Assembly (NCBI RefSeq): GCF_964340395.1
Contig: NC_135569.1
Location: forward strand, 6,624,040-6,688,039
Length of the DNA: 64,000 nt
Source: Glandiceps talaboti
Taxonomy: Eukaryota > Hemichordata > Enteropneusta > Spengelidae
Reading direction: 5' to 3'
Shown here: positions 1 to 10,511 of the stretch, one piece after another
How the letters are laid out: each line of letters begins with the position of its first letter
Numbering within the stretch: position 1 is the first letter of the stretch
The notes under the pieces: generated by a model
What the model was told of the DNA's origin: nothing
Seen by the model: only the letters and a program-made list of their open reading frames with translations
The model's database searches: none
Made by a program: the position numbers and the translations under genes

Positions 1-677
1 TCCATTCTATATGATGTTAAGAGTAAAATGGATGACAAGAATTATTTATGGGACAACAGACATTGGTTACTGTGGTTGAAAGAATGGTGTTTTTCATCAA
101 TATCGCCATCTAATATAAACAGCGTGCCTGTTACCATGGGAAACGCTTCGACTGTATCGTGTCACCTGACTCAGGTCAAAGGTTAACACCCTGCGCGCTT
201 TGCATTTTTACACTTAAAGTAACCTCACTGTGATTGGCTGATTTGGAGCATATCTGTCAGGTCCAGCCAATACTGAGCATTGTTACAATTCACGTGTTTT
301 GAATTCTCCTAGGCTTCATTCAAAACAACGGCCAAACAGTACAGGTAGTTAAATATTCTACATATTTCATTGCTTCTGGTTCTTGTCATATTGTTTCTCC
401 TTTGCCAAAACGTAGCGGCTAGCGAAATATGTGATGGTGTATGTCGAGATAGTTAGCTGTCGTCAGGTAGTCCATGTTTTGATATTGATACCGCTCGACT
501 CACGTTACCGACAAGTTCAACTTAACTTGCGCTGTGAATTCTAAATTTTGTGTAATTCTGCTGTTTAAAAACACAAGCACGTCGCTATATTTTTGCCTTT
601 CTAAATTTATTTCAGTGTTTTTATTTCTGTCAATATTATATCGTACACCTACTTCCTCGTTCATTTTCAATTTCAAG
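1..677 (+). promoter_or_regulatory. Probable promoter and 5' leader of the exon-1 gene
   Basis: This stretch lies directly upstream of the only credible coding exon. It holds an inverted CCAAT box (ATTGG, 233-237) and a direct one (CCAAT, 267-271), spaced as in many TATA-less animal promoters. At 130-144, GTTACCATGGGAAAC resembles the RFX X-box, with one mismatch in the right half-site. At 173-185, AGGTCAAAGGTTA is a near-perfect DR1 nuclear-receptor site, overlapping the palindrome ACCTGACTCAGGT (164-176). I see no TATA box at a fitting distance and cannot place the transcription start; 400-677 is probably leader. A TTTATTTCAG near 606-615 could be an acceptor, so a further upstream non-coding exon is possible. 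The binding sites are inferred from motif matches only. Confidence 0.5.
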
Positions 678-863
678 ATGGCGATGAACGAACAAATCTT
701 CACCCAGGATCAAGACTCGGACCGGCTGGACGAAGTCGAGAACACCGTCCAATCAGATGTCTTTGTGGTCGATTTTAACAATACAAAGAAAACGAAGAAC
801 CACAAAAATGGCAAGACGGCAAATTTACAGGAAGCTTTTTTAAAATTCAAGAGAGAGAGACAG
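678..863 (+). CDS. First coding exon (62 codons) of an unrecognised protein; rest of the gene outside the window
   Basis: The exon opens at an ATG in strong context (CAAGATGGCG, A at -3 and G at +4). It runs 62 codons in phase 0 and ends at CAG|GTAAGT (intron from 864), a consensus donor. The frame is open further upstream, but that part translates to low-complexity hydrophobic sequence and is AT-rich like a leader, so 678 is the preferred start; a second ATG lies at 684. The peptide starts MAMNEQIFTQ. It is acidic over residues 10-22, has a lysine-rich patch at about 37-47 (KKTKNHKNGK) that could serve in nuclear targeting, and ends in a probable helix (LQEAFLKFKRERQ). GC content is higher than in the flanks, as expected for a real exon. 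I do not recognise the family and give no function. A CCAAT/YY1-type promoter suggests broad expression, while the long intron would also suit a developmentally regulated gene. Confidence 0.75.
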
Positions 864-2160
864 GTAAGTTACATGTTCACCGAGTTAGTTATTAATGACT
901 GTTATTATATTATCATTCATTCGGCGTATATAATTTGTTTGTCTTTCAGTTTCCAACAAACACAACTGACAGTGCTGTAGAAATAATTCTTTCCGCGATT
1001 GTGTACGTATGTAAAAAAGGATTGTGTAAAATTCTAAGTGTCGTTAATTTACAACACCGTTCGCTATACTATTTATATCTAAACAAATGCGTATCAACAT
1101 CATACTTCAGTTGCAGCGGACGAAACACAATAGCGTAAAGTAGCCAGTAGATCACCGCCATATATGATAAAAGACGCAAGATTTGTTAAAACCCCCCAAC
1201 TGACCTTGGTCAGACGAAGTTCATAACCCTAGCATGTGTAAACTGTCTACTAATAACCATGTACATTGTAATGTCCTCACTTATAGTGGTCATTGTTATA
1301 TACAGTATTGTTTTCACACCTTCAAATAGGTGTGAAAGTTTGTAAACTCGACTAGACTACTGTTACCCATAGACCCTCCACCTCGATGGAGGGTCTATGT
1401 GTTACCATGACTACCTAAACGCTAGAATTAAATTTAAAAAAATTAATTTTATTCCAGACTTCATATTGCATTTAAAACATGCTTAGATATTGAATTTAAT
1501 ACTTAATTATACTTATAGTAAGGCTTTCATTTCCATTAAGAAAAAAGGGTGGCTGTGTTAAAGGGACCAACTTATATCTTCCCAGGAGCCTGAAATGAAT
1601 TTAATCTTATGAAATCAGAAAATGTAGATGTACCATCTTAATTCACATCTACTTGCCAACTTATATTGTATCTACCCACGCACCATATCTCTCACCTGCC
1701 CAGATGTCAGTGATCTCTATACACATGTCATAAAGTCTTATGCCAGACTGTTTTACTGAGTGCTAGTTGTCTTATGCGCATATTATATTTTTGATGGAAA
1801 AGATAGTTAATGGTACTCGACCAAATTAAAGTGTTTTTTTTTCTGTGTATTCAGAGTATAATGTGAGTACATTCTGCAAAATCAGGCAGTATTTGTTTCA
1901 TCATGATCACATGCCAACTTACAAAAAGCAGAATTTTCAAAATGGCTTGGGCAACATCTGCAAAGGTTATAATAAAAAATGCATATATCTATATTAATAA
2001 TAATCATAGACAGACATGCTTATTACAATGTGCATCATATTGAAATTTGGAAAATAATTATAAAAAAATTACCCTGAGAATATTTTGTAAGGGAGATGGG
2101 GTTAAGATTTAGCCAACTCTGTAGAATGAAATAATCAAGATAATGTTGCATTTTATATCT
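864..2160 (+). other. Start of the large first intron, largely unique
   Basis: The intron opens with GTAAGT and no acceptor followed by a plausible coding exon was found in this stretch. It contains one notable structure, a perfect hairpin at 1368-1399 with 13-bp arms (CATAGACCCTCCA) and a 6-base loop. The rest is AT-rich sequence without open frames or recognisable repeats. Confidence 0.5.
1368..1399. repeat. Perfect 13-bp inverted repeat (hairpin)
   Basis: CATAGACCCTCCA (1368-1380) is followed by the six bases CCTCGA and then by its exact complement (1387-1399). The flanks also share GTTAC on both sides. The stem is too short for a microRNA precursor. It may be the relic of a short foldback element. 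Confidence 0.7.
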
Positions 2161-2166
2161 GGATAT

Positions 2167-2531
2167 AGGCCAAAAAAAAAAATATTTATCTGGTTCTGGT
2201 CAGCGCGCGCGTGCCTTGAATACCCTCGCGTCGATCCTTTTTTTTCCGATAATTTTTGCTTTCCCATTCCTTATTTATTCCTGATATCAGGAGAACAAGC
2301 AGCTGAAATCTACCCTACATGCCAAGACTGCATAAATACAAAGCCTAAACTGCTTCGAAGAAAAAGTTTTTCAAGAGATAAATATGATAGAACAGAGTAT
2401 GTAAAGTTTTAAAAAAATGTGTATTTACTAATTTGCAAAAAAAAAAATAGGAAAAAAAAAAAAAAATTTGCGTCCACTTTAGAAAGTTTACCCTGACCAG
2501 AACCAGATATGTTTTTTTTTTTTTTTGGCCT
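2167..2531. mobile_element. MITE, GGCC-ended family, divergent subfamily
   Basis: The two ends are inverted copies. The left end reads GGCC, then an A-run, then ATCTGGTTCTGGTCAG; the right end is its complement, ending in a T-run and GGCC (2527-2530). The flanks are TATA-rich, compatible with a TA target. The interior is unrelated to the other GGCC-ended copies and includes a GC-rich GCGCGCGCG patch near 2203. It is non-coding and cannot encode a transposase. Confidence 0.7.
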
Positions 2532-3103
2532 TATATGGGAGACTTAAAACTGACTCAGAGTCGACTGTGGCTGGCTAGAAAACTGGCTACTTGACTCGAC
2601 AAAGTGGCTCGATCGACATTTTAAGCCAGATAGTCAAGTCTCTATGGGCTATGCTATGTAACAGTATACAGAGGATAAAATTGTAAATATTGCATTGTGT
2701 ATTCCTGTCATATATATTGCTTCCACCTACGCATTTTGTAGGGACAATGGAAGATAATAGCATTATGATTTATAGGGTTAATATAATAACAGTTTTGTAG
2801 TCAAAGTTTCATATGGTTTCACAAATGGCATCTTTTCATTCCATTGTGGTTGCAATTTTATTTAAAAGGGAATACATTTATTATTAGTTTGTTGATTCAT
2901 TTCTCAACTTAAATTGCTTCTTCGGTGGGTCCCTTAATTTGGATCTCAAGGTCTTGGATTACTGCTATATGTATCTTATCAATGAAGCCATTGAGATTCA
3001 CTTTGATTATTCTTTTGTGTAGGATCAGCTTTGCCAAATAACTGTCTTTTTACACCCAAATTACAATTCTGCCATCGGCCAATATTATTACATGTGAAAA
3101 TTG

Positions 3104-3265
3104 CAGTGTGCTCTCTAAGGCAATTTCACACGCCACTGACGCACACAATTTCTAGTGACGTACCAAAATTTGGTGTTCCCCTAATATCTCTTACTGTTTA
3201 GTGACTTACAAGAAATCCTATTTTTTCTCATTTCTCAACAAAATTTGGCTATCATTGGTACATTG
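3104..3265 (+). mobile_element. hAT-like MITE, degraded copy
   Basis: It begins CAGTGTGCTCTCTAAGGC and carries the family's internal sequence, including ACCAAAATTTGGTGTTCCCC and the ACAAGAAATCC segment. The right end is degraded (ATCATTGGTACATTG instead of ATTAGAGGGCACACTG) and no target duplication can be read. It is identified through the better copies at 17883-18053 and 24400-24574. Confidence 0.75.
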
Positions 3266-4049
3266 TATATAATTGAGTCATACCATAGCAAGCAAAGATT
3301 AAAAAGTAGTGTTAGAATGCACCCTTAGGACAAATTTCCCAGAAAATCAAAGTTCTTGAACTTGAAGAACTCAAAGTTGAACTTAAAGTCTCTCCAAACT
3401 ACACCATATGAAAGCTTGTTCCTGTTCTTTTTGAAATTAAAGAGAAATTTTAAGGGTTCACCATCTTGTTTTTGAGAAATTTGACTTATTTTCCCATTGA
3501 GTGAACACAGCAGTCGGCAGCCATATTGGACTCTAATTCTAATTTTTATAGCATTTTGACCTCTATGTAAAAAATGTATATGGTGACCCCTCTTTTTCAC
3601 CTTTGACATGAACTGGGAATAAGTTTGTGTTTTTTTTAACAAAGTAACAGAAAAATTTAAAAATGTAAACATTTTATTTTTAAAAGTGCATTCTACGTTG
3701 AATGGCACTGATTCCTGGCATCTCTTAATATATTTTTTTTTTCAATTTTTTATTAGAAGAGTTGCTTGCAAGATGCTGAAAATGAAAATGAAAATGATGT
3801 TTGTGTAAATTGTAATTCTTTTTAACTTTAGAACATCAAATTGAATTTAACATATCTGTCACACTTTGTAATTATCAAATTATTTAATTTATTTTTAACT
3901 AAAAATTTCTTATGTAATGAAAAAATGAAAGAAATGCATTAAACTTTTTATCCCACAAAGTGCAAATAATTTGTTGTTAATTTCTGTGTATAAATGTTAC
4001 TTTTTTTCAGCAAAATCATAAAATTTATGTATTTAATTACCACCCTTAG

Positions 4050-4190
4050 CTAGTGCCAGCTCCTTTGGTTCAGTGTTAGTACAGGAGGAAACCGGAGAAA
4101 CTTGCGTTGTACAGTAGAGTCAAACTGAATGACACTCTTTTTACTTACAGCGTGGTAAATTTAATCAAACCCTGAATGGTTTTGAAAATA
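4050..4190 (-). mobile_element. SINE fragment, tRNA head missing
   Basis: This matches the body of the SINE at 38270-38557. It shares the block complementary to CTCCGGTTTCCTCCTG and the AGCGTGGTAAATTTAATC and CAAACCCTGAATGG segments in the same order and orientation. It stops where the tRNA-derived head should begin, so it is a 5'-truncated insertion or an old deleted copy. Confidence 0.65.
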
Positions 4191-4310
4191 GTTGTCATTC
4201 ATAAGTAATTAAAAATTCGAACTAGTTTTCTTCGTAATCTGAGCTACATAAACCCATCCTAAGTATACATAAATCATAATGACTAAAAAGTATTTACATT
4301 AAAAGTATTT

Positions 4311-5045
4311 TCTACAAAATCAAAAATTTTTGTCATTTGATATCTATTTACTTTTGATATAATGCGGTGCTTTCCCTTTTATGTCGGATACTTTACAGCT
4401 TCTATATTAAGCTTTGTTTTTTTTCTGTAAGTCACATCTGTTGTATAAATTCATACTGTTTCATCCTGTTTCGACGTGTCACTTAGGCCTAACAAAAATA
4501 ATTGTTTGGTTCTGGTTTTCCGACCCACACCTAGCTTTTCACTGCCGACCCTAAACTTTTGTTTTACGTATTCGAGAAAACAAATAATAAAATTGCAAAA
4601 ATTGTGAAGTCTTACGAGTAGTGGATGCAGAAAAACTGACATCAACTTAAAAAGACAAAGTAAACTGTTTTTCCAATGTGTAATGGATGTACATCTGATA
4701 GGAAGAAATTAACAACACAGAGACAATTTGGAAAAACAATGGAAAACCTGAACTTGACACTCACACACAAAATAAATAAATAAATAAAAAATCTACTTAC
4801 ACCCACCTATTCTAAAATTGAGCGTAACCGGAACGACACAATTTTTTTTTAAGTAGGCCTAAATATTATCTACAGAATCAAAATTTTTTGTCATTTGATA
4901 TCTAAAAGTCTATTTATTTTTGATATTATTATGTGCTTTCCTTTTCATGTCACTCTCAGATACTTTACAGCTTTTGTATTGAATGTTTTTTTTTTCTGTA
5001 AGCCACATCTGTTGTGTAAATTCATACTGTTTCGACGTGTCACTT
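4311..5045. repeat. 180-bp direct duplication flanking a MITE
   Basis: Segment 4305-4484 and segment 4862-5045 are clearly homologous: both contain TTTTTGTCATTTGATATCTA, the TACTTTACAGCTT block and TTCATACTGTTTC..CGACGTGTCACTTA. The MITE at 4484-4860 sits exactly between them. The right copy lacks a 7-base CATCCTG insertion and has its own small indels. Confidence 0.75.
4484..4860 (+). mobile_element. MITE, GGCC-ended family
   Basis: The left end reads TAGGCCTAAC, an A-rich run, then TTGTTTGGTTCTGGTT. The right end, read inverted, is TAGGCCTACTT, an A-run, then TTGTGTCGTTCCGGTTAC. TA flanks both GGCC ends, consistent with a TA target as in Tc1/mariner-type elements (inference). The internal segments CACTGCCGACCCTAAA and GATGTACATCTGATAGGAAG recur at 8806-9200, 36360-36695 and 40205-40565. 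No transposase frame is present. Confidence 0.8.
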
Positions 5046-5324
5046 ACGAGGCCCACGCTTGGCGTCAGCTGAAAAGCAATGACTGTGATTTATATGAAAG
5101 CACACACAACCTTTGGTGGACTTCAATTAAAAAGCACTTATGGTGGATGATATTGAAGCAGTGGATGACTTAATCAGCTTTTGCTGTAATAATGTTACCA
5201 TACCTTTAACTTGATTGATTGATTGTGTAGGGCTTCCATTAACAACTGTTATGCAGTGATTTTTTATTTATTTTTTGTTTCCACCTGGACAATTGCTCAT
5301 TGACAAATGTTTTTGTTAAGGGTG

Positions 5325-5600
5325 ATATTGTAAACCTGGTAATTTTCGCTAAAGACTTATTTTTGCTAATTTCGCAAGAAAACAAAAACACAAAAATAAA
5401 TAGTGACTAAAATGCCTACTTGTACATGAAAACAACGTACCAGTCTGGTAAGTAGTAAAAATACATAGTGACTAAAATGCCTTCTTATACATGAAAACAA
5501 TGTGCTAGTCTGGTAATTAGTAAAAATTAGTCTTTGGGAATTAGCTGTAGACTGTAAAATTGCAAAATTTTCTAGTAGTGAAAATATCTAGGTTAAACTT
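5325..5600 (+). mobile_element. TIR element with internal 65-bp repeat, short allele
   Basis: It starts TGTAAACCTGGTAATTTTCG and ends AAAATATCTAGGTTAAACTT, ends that are imperfect inverted copies of each other. Inside are two copies of a 65-bp unit (TAGTGACTAAAATGCCT.. at 5401 and 5466). The same architecture with more units is at 45025-45425, so this is a dispersed element carrying a minisatellite, not a local array. Confidence 0.75.
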
Positions 5601-5639
5601 TACAGTTAGTAACTGTAAAACATTGAGGTTGTAAGACCT

Positions 5640-6320
5640 AAGTGAGTTCACCTGTTATTTTTCCAGGTTTCCATAGCAATATTTTTGTTAAAGGTAATAG
5701 TATTAGCAGATATAATCTACTTGAGTTGGCCAGCTATTTTACCCTCAGACCACTTAGTGGTTAGTGGTCTGAGTTTTATCAGAGTTACCTACAGTGTTTT
5801 TGTTAAATGTAAAATCTCCTTTGGTTTTCCACTCATTTTACCAGGGTTCCCTATCGATGTTTTGTAAGGATAGTAAGTAGGTAAAATCTACCTGAGTTCC
5901 CCAGTCATTTTACTAGGATTCCTTACCAGTGTTTTTGTTAAGGGTGGTAAGTAGATAAAATCTACCTGAGTTCCCCAGTCATTTTACCAGGATTCCCCAC
6001 CACTGTTTTTGTTAAGGGCTGTATTAAAGTAGGTAAAATCTACCTGAGTTCCCCAGTCATTTTACTAGGGTTGGTTACCAGTGTTTTTGTTAAGGGTGTA
6101 ATTAGATTTACTTGTGTTTCCAGTCCTTTTTAATGGGGTGGGGGTGGGTTGGGGTGGGGTGGTTTCATACTGGTTTTTGCCGTAATCAGATAAAATTTAC
6201 CTGAGTTCCCCATCTAGCTATCTTATCAGGTTACCCTATCTGTGTTTTTGATAAGGATGGTAAATTTTATACAAAATGGAGGTGAAATCTACATTTGTAC
6301 CTGGGTTCATCAGGTATTTT
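5640..6320 (+). repeat. Minisatellite, about 74-78-bp unit (locus 1)
   Basis: Roughly eight degenerate units share GTAAAATCTACCTGAGTTCC, CAGTCATTTTACCAGG and CCAGTGTTTTTGTTAAGGGT. Unit starts at 5881, 5955 and 6033 give spacings of 74 and 78. The first units are the most diverged and include a perfect 11-bp hairpin (CTCAGACCACT, 5744-5754 with 5763-5773). The same unit forms a second, better preserved array at 34600-35415. Confidence 0.8.
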
Positions 6321-6329
6321 ATTTTAAAT

Positions 6330-7400
6330 GTGCATAGCCTTGTCATAGTCGGTCCCAAAACTGAATGGATTTCTGTACCTAGAAAGTGTGGTTGTGGTTA
6401 TGTGTATTTGTCTAAAAGAAAATTCCTGGGAGAAATTCCCAGCACAAAAATTGAAAGAAAAAAAGACTAGAATTTAGAAGTTCTGGAAATGTGCTCTAGA
6501 AGAGTAAAGTTAGAAGTTAGGTCACATCTACTGTCACTTGAGAAAAATCACTATCAGAAAGATAACTACATTACTAAGTGTATTACTACATTGTACATCA
6601 ATATTCAATTGATAATTTATACCAACATGTTGCAATTTTAGTTTTACTTTGTGTCTGCATTAGTTTGCCGATAGTTCAGTGATTTGCCATCTTTGTATTC
6701 CCTCAAGAGTTACCTGACCTTCTAAAAAACTTAAACTAACTCTCAATATCAGACTATTCCTGGCAGCAACATGAAAGTTTAATGTTCATCATTCAGTTTA
6801 TAGACCATACATAATAAATAACAATATTTTTGCGAGTAGATGAAAAGACAGAAGACAGGTTTAGGTTTTCAACTTTCAAACTTTCCATCTCTAATCATCA
6901 CTAGAGGGCAGGCTTTATCATCACCCCTTCCAGACAAAAACTTTTTTAAAAAGGTTTAACTTGTTCCCTTGGGTCCCTCTTAAAAGTCTTTCAAAACAAA
7001 TGTAAAGATAATACAAGGTGCATTACCTCCTAGGTATTTTTATGAAGATTACTTATTTCCATGACATTTTGTACAGGTTGTTTGATCATACCTCCCTGAC
7101 AAAAAATTTAAAGAATATTTTTCTCCAGGCTCACAGGAATATTATTACTGTACATGTAACTACTGTAGGTAAGAATACTGCATGAACAACCAGAGTTACT
7201 TTTTGGCATATGCTATGATGTTTTTTAACATAAGGTTGGACACACTTCAACTCCAGCATAATAATAACAAAAACACAACACACACAGCAGGAACCTTCAT
7301 TACCAATTCACATTGAAAAGTGATAAAGTACCGTACACGTACATGTACTTAAATTGCTATTCTTTTACAGTGCAATAGTACAGTGCAATAGAAACAGTTT
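6330..7400 (+). other. Intron sequence, nothing recognised
   Basis: AT-rich DNA without credible exons. The short open frame at 6276-6470 is unsupported and partly overlaps the minisatellite. Confidence 0.4.
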
Positions 7401-7409
7401 CTGCTCAAG

Positions 7410-7600
7410 TTAAAGTGGCCATATGGATGAGAATTGGGTATTTATTTTGGATTTTTAATTTATAAAACAATTTTATCATGGCTTCCTACTTGAAAAATCA
7501 ATTTGAAACAACATTGACCAGGTCTGTATTTGTAAACCAATACATTGCAAAAAGCTAAAAAAAAATGTGTAAAAAAGGTTTGTTATTGTATGTACAAAGA
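7410..7600 (+). mobile_element. Single arm of the foldback element found at 9706
   Basis: AAAGTGGCCATATGGATGAG through AATGTGTAAAAAAGGTTTG matches the left arm of the element at 9706-10011 almost base for base, but the mirrored right arm is absent. It is therefore a solo-arm or half copy. Confidence 0.75.
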
Positions 7601-7604
7601 CAGA

Positions 7605-7729
7605 TCCTGAGATTGATGCCATGGATAGCACTAGACTAAAGAGAAATCTGGAGATTTGATGCCACGGATAGCACTAGACTAAAGAGAAATCTTGAGATTT
7701 GATGCCACGGATAGCACTAGACTAGCAAA
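7605..7729 (+). repeat. 43-bp tandem repeat, three copies
   Basis: GATGCCACGGATAGCACTAG recurs at 7615, 7658 and 7701 (period 43) with only one or two substitutions between units, indicating a recent array. Confidence 0.85.
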
Positions 7730-8094
7730 AGGAAGAGACTTGTAAAAACCATCAATTGCGTACTACCTTCCTCTGAGAGGAAAAAAGTCATTAAAATTGT
7801 ATTAGATTTTAGATTGATCATGAGTAAATCTCGTCTGTACTGATGTAATGCGTACAAACCCTTGAGGCACATACAACATGCATGTACATGTATGTAGTGT
7901 TTGTTCTATGTATGGATATAGTTAATGTCACTGAATGTGTGGCAACCTTTGAAATTTTCACCCATTTCTTGTTTTGATGAAAGAAATCCTTTGTAAGTTG
8001 TTTTTATGCAACAATTTATCAACAATTATCACAAAGCAGTAACATTTAACTACAAACTGATTATTGAACATTCATTCACAACTATTTATGGCAA

Positions 8095-8590
8095 AAGATT
8101 AGCAACAAGCTGTCAATATTTAGCTATAAATTAACAATATTTAGCAACAAGCTGTCAATATTTAGCTATATATTTAGCAACAAGCTGTCAATATTTAGCT
8201 ATATATTTAGCAACAAGCTGTCAATATTTAGCAACAAGCTCTCAATATTTAGCAACAAGCTGTCAATATTTAGCTATATATTTAGCAACAAGCTGTCAAT
8301 ATTTAGCTATATATTTAGCAACAAGCTGTCAATATTTAGCAACAAGCTCTCAATATTTAGCAATAAGCTGTCAATATTTAGCTATATATTTAGCAACAAG
8401 CTGTCAATATCTAGCAACAAGCTGTCAATGTTTACCAACAAGCTGTCAATATTTAGCAATAAGCTCTCAATATTTAGCAATAAGCTGTCAATATTTTGCA
8501 ACAAGCTGTCAATGTTTTGCAACAAACTGTCAATATTTTGCAACAAATTGGCAACATTTAACAACAACGAAGTGATATTATTTAGCAACA
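8095..8590 (+). repeat. AGCAACAAGCTGTCAATATTT minisatellite
   Basis: About twenty copies of a roughly 21-bp unit (AGCAACAAGCTGTCAATATT), many followed by an extra TAGCTATAT segment to give about 30-bp units. The 21-bp period is a multiple of three, so the minus strand shows a 72-residue frame of NIDSLL repeats. That frame is a by-product of the array and not a gene. Confidence 0.85.
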
Positions 8591-8805
8591 TTGTCACCAA
8601 CTAGCAACTAAAAGCACCAAGAGAGAAGACATATTGTTTTCCAAACTTGCTGGTATTTTAGACATTTGTTCCTGCAAATTTTCCTAAAAGAAAAATTGAA
8701 TAATTAGTTTGCAGTTGCATTTCTGAACTTTAGTATCAAAATTACGACATTTAATAGACAAAACGACGAAAAAACTGAACAAGCAAGTTAAATGTAGCCT
8801 GCACT

Positions 8806-9200
8806 TTTCGCGTTTAAGCCAGTTGTTTGGTTCCGGTTACCTGACCCCCACCTACTTTTTCACTGCTGACCCTAAATGTTTTTGTTTTTTTTACATATTC
8901 GAGAAAAAAATAATAAAATCACAAAAATTTTGAAGTCTCAAAAAAAATAGTGGATGCAGAAACTGACATCAACTTAAAAAGACAATATAAAACTATTCTT
9001 CCAATCTGTAATGGCTGTACATCTGATAGGAAGAAATGAATAACACAGAGACCATTTGGAAAACAATGGAAAACCTGAACTAGACACTCACACATGAAAA
9101 AAAATATATAATAAAATAAAATAAAAATTCTACCTACCCCACCTATTCTAAGTAAAATTGAGCGTAATCGGAACCACACGATTTTTTTTATTGGGCCTTA
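8806..9200 (+). mobile_element. MITE, GGCC-ended family
   Basis: The left end (TAAGCCAGTTGTTTGGTTCC) and the inverted right end (TAAGGCCCAAT, A-run, TCGTGTGGTTCCG) match the family TIR, and TA lies outside both. The interior shares CACTGCTGACCCTAAA, TATTCGAGAAAAAAATAATA and GGCTGTACATCTGATAGG with the copy at 4484. An 86-residue minus-strand frame over it has no family resemblance and is rejected as coding. Confidence 0.8.
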
Positions 9201-9705
9201 TGTACAGACATCAGATACAGAATGCGTGGGTTGCCTTCAATCGTGATGTGAAGAGGACACCTCTATCTTTATAGTCAAACTATGATTTGAACATGTACAC
9301 AGTAAAAGGGATATTTAGGTAATCCCTTGAAAGCTGTATAGTGAGGGATAATGGATGCACTTCTTTCAAACAGTTACTCTCGTTTGACCCTTCGCTGAAA
9401 GCCGTTTTCTTCACTGTTTGAATGTACAATTTATATACTTTGTCGACCAGTGTTCCCTCAAGGCATTACTTGCACTCTTATAATATCGAGTGATTTTTAC
9501 CAGCTTTTCTGTAAAATTGTGTGCTATTAAGAGCAACTTTTTTGAGAAAATAGATACTTTTTTTGAAAATGAGCAATTGTGAGAAATAGTTATTAATAAT
9601 CAGAGTTGCTGCTGGACCGTGTTTTTGCATCATTAGACAAATTTTCTGTACCTTGCTCACATTTTTTTACAATAAAAATGATAATACATATACACTTTGA
9701 CAATT

Positions 9706-10011
9706 TGAAAGTGGCCATAAGAATGAGGATTGGGTATTTATTTTGGATTTTTAATTTGTAAAACAATTTTATCATGCCTTCCTACTTGAAAAATCAATGT
9801 GAAACAACATTGACTAAGTCTGTGTTTGTAACTCAATACATCGCAAAAAGCTAAAAAAATTGTGTGAAAGTTTGTTATTGTACATACAATAACAAAGATT
9901 TTGCACATTTATCTGTGTTTTGCAATTTATTGAGTTATAAATAAGGACTTAGTAAATATTGTTTCACATTGATTTTTCAAGTAGGACGCCATGATAAAAT
10001 TGTTTTATAAA
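9706..10011. mobile_element. Foldback (near-palindromic) element
   Basis: The left arm (about 9752-9850) and the right arm (about 9920-10011) are inverted copies at roughly 90 percent by eye. Both contain AAAACAATTTTATCATG, TCCTACTTGAAAAATCAATG and TGAAACAA. The outer 46 bases on the left (AAGTGGCCATAAGAATGAGG) are not mirrored. A half copy sits at 7410-7600. Such structure is typical of foldback transposons or of head-to-head MITE pairs. Confidence 0.8.
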
Positions 10012-10439
10012 TTCTCAGGGTGAAAATCAAGAAAAAAAATCTGGCGGTACATTACAATTTTTTAAAATATAGGTAAAAATAATAAGAATTAAACCAATTT
10101 AGCATCCAATTATTCTCAAAAGATGTCTTGAATTGATTAAAGGAATTTGTCAGTTAGCTTTATTCTGGTACAATGTATGTGAACCTCTTGCAAGTGTATA
10201 GCGCCCTCTATACTTGTTTAGAAGAAATGACAGGTGACTTGTAATAATATCAACTTCAAGTTCAAGTACACGCAGTATTATCAAACAGATTTCTGTTTTT
10301 TAACTTTTATGTCTGTTGGTCGTTTTAGTGTTTTCTTTGACTCCTCTCAAGTTTTCATGTCTGTTGGTTTGTCTTGCTTTTGCACAGTTAAGGACCTTGG
10401 TCACACATGTATTTCACAAATGAATGTACAATAATGTAC

Positions 10440-10511
10440 ACATTGCTGTTACAGCAATGTAACTACCCCCTCCTCATGTTGCTGTTACAGCAGTGTAACT
10501 ACCCCCTCCTC
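10440..10511 (+). repeat. 36-bp tandem duplication with internal hairpin
   Basis: Two 36-bp units (10440-10475 and 10476-10511), each with ACATTGCTGTTACAGCAATG-like palindromes followed by TAACTACCCCCTCCTC. The first unit's stem is perfect over ten base pairs. The second carries compatible and non-compatible changes. Confidence 0.75.

Noticed and set aside
3325-3708. 127-residue minus-strand frame
   Set aside because: Composition is dominated by Phe, Lys and Asn from AT-rich DNA, with no domain, start context or splice signals.
7605-8590. CRISPR-like regularity of short repeats
   Set aside because: Units are directly tandem or have repeated, not unique, spacers; the genome is animal and no cas genes exist.
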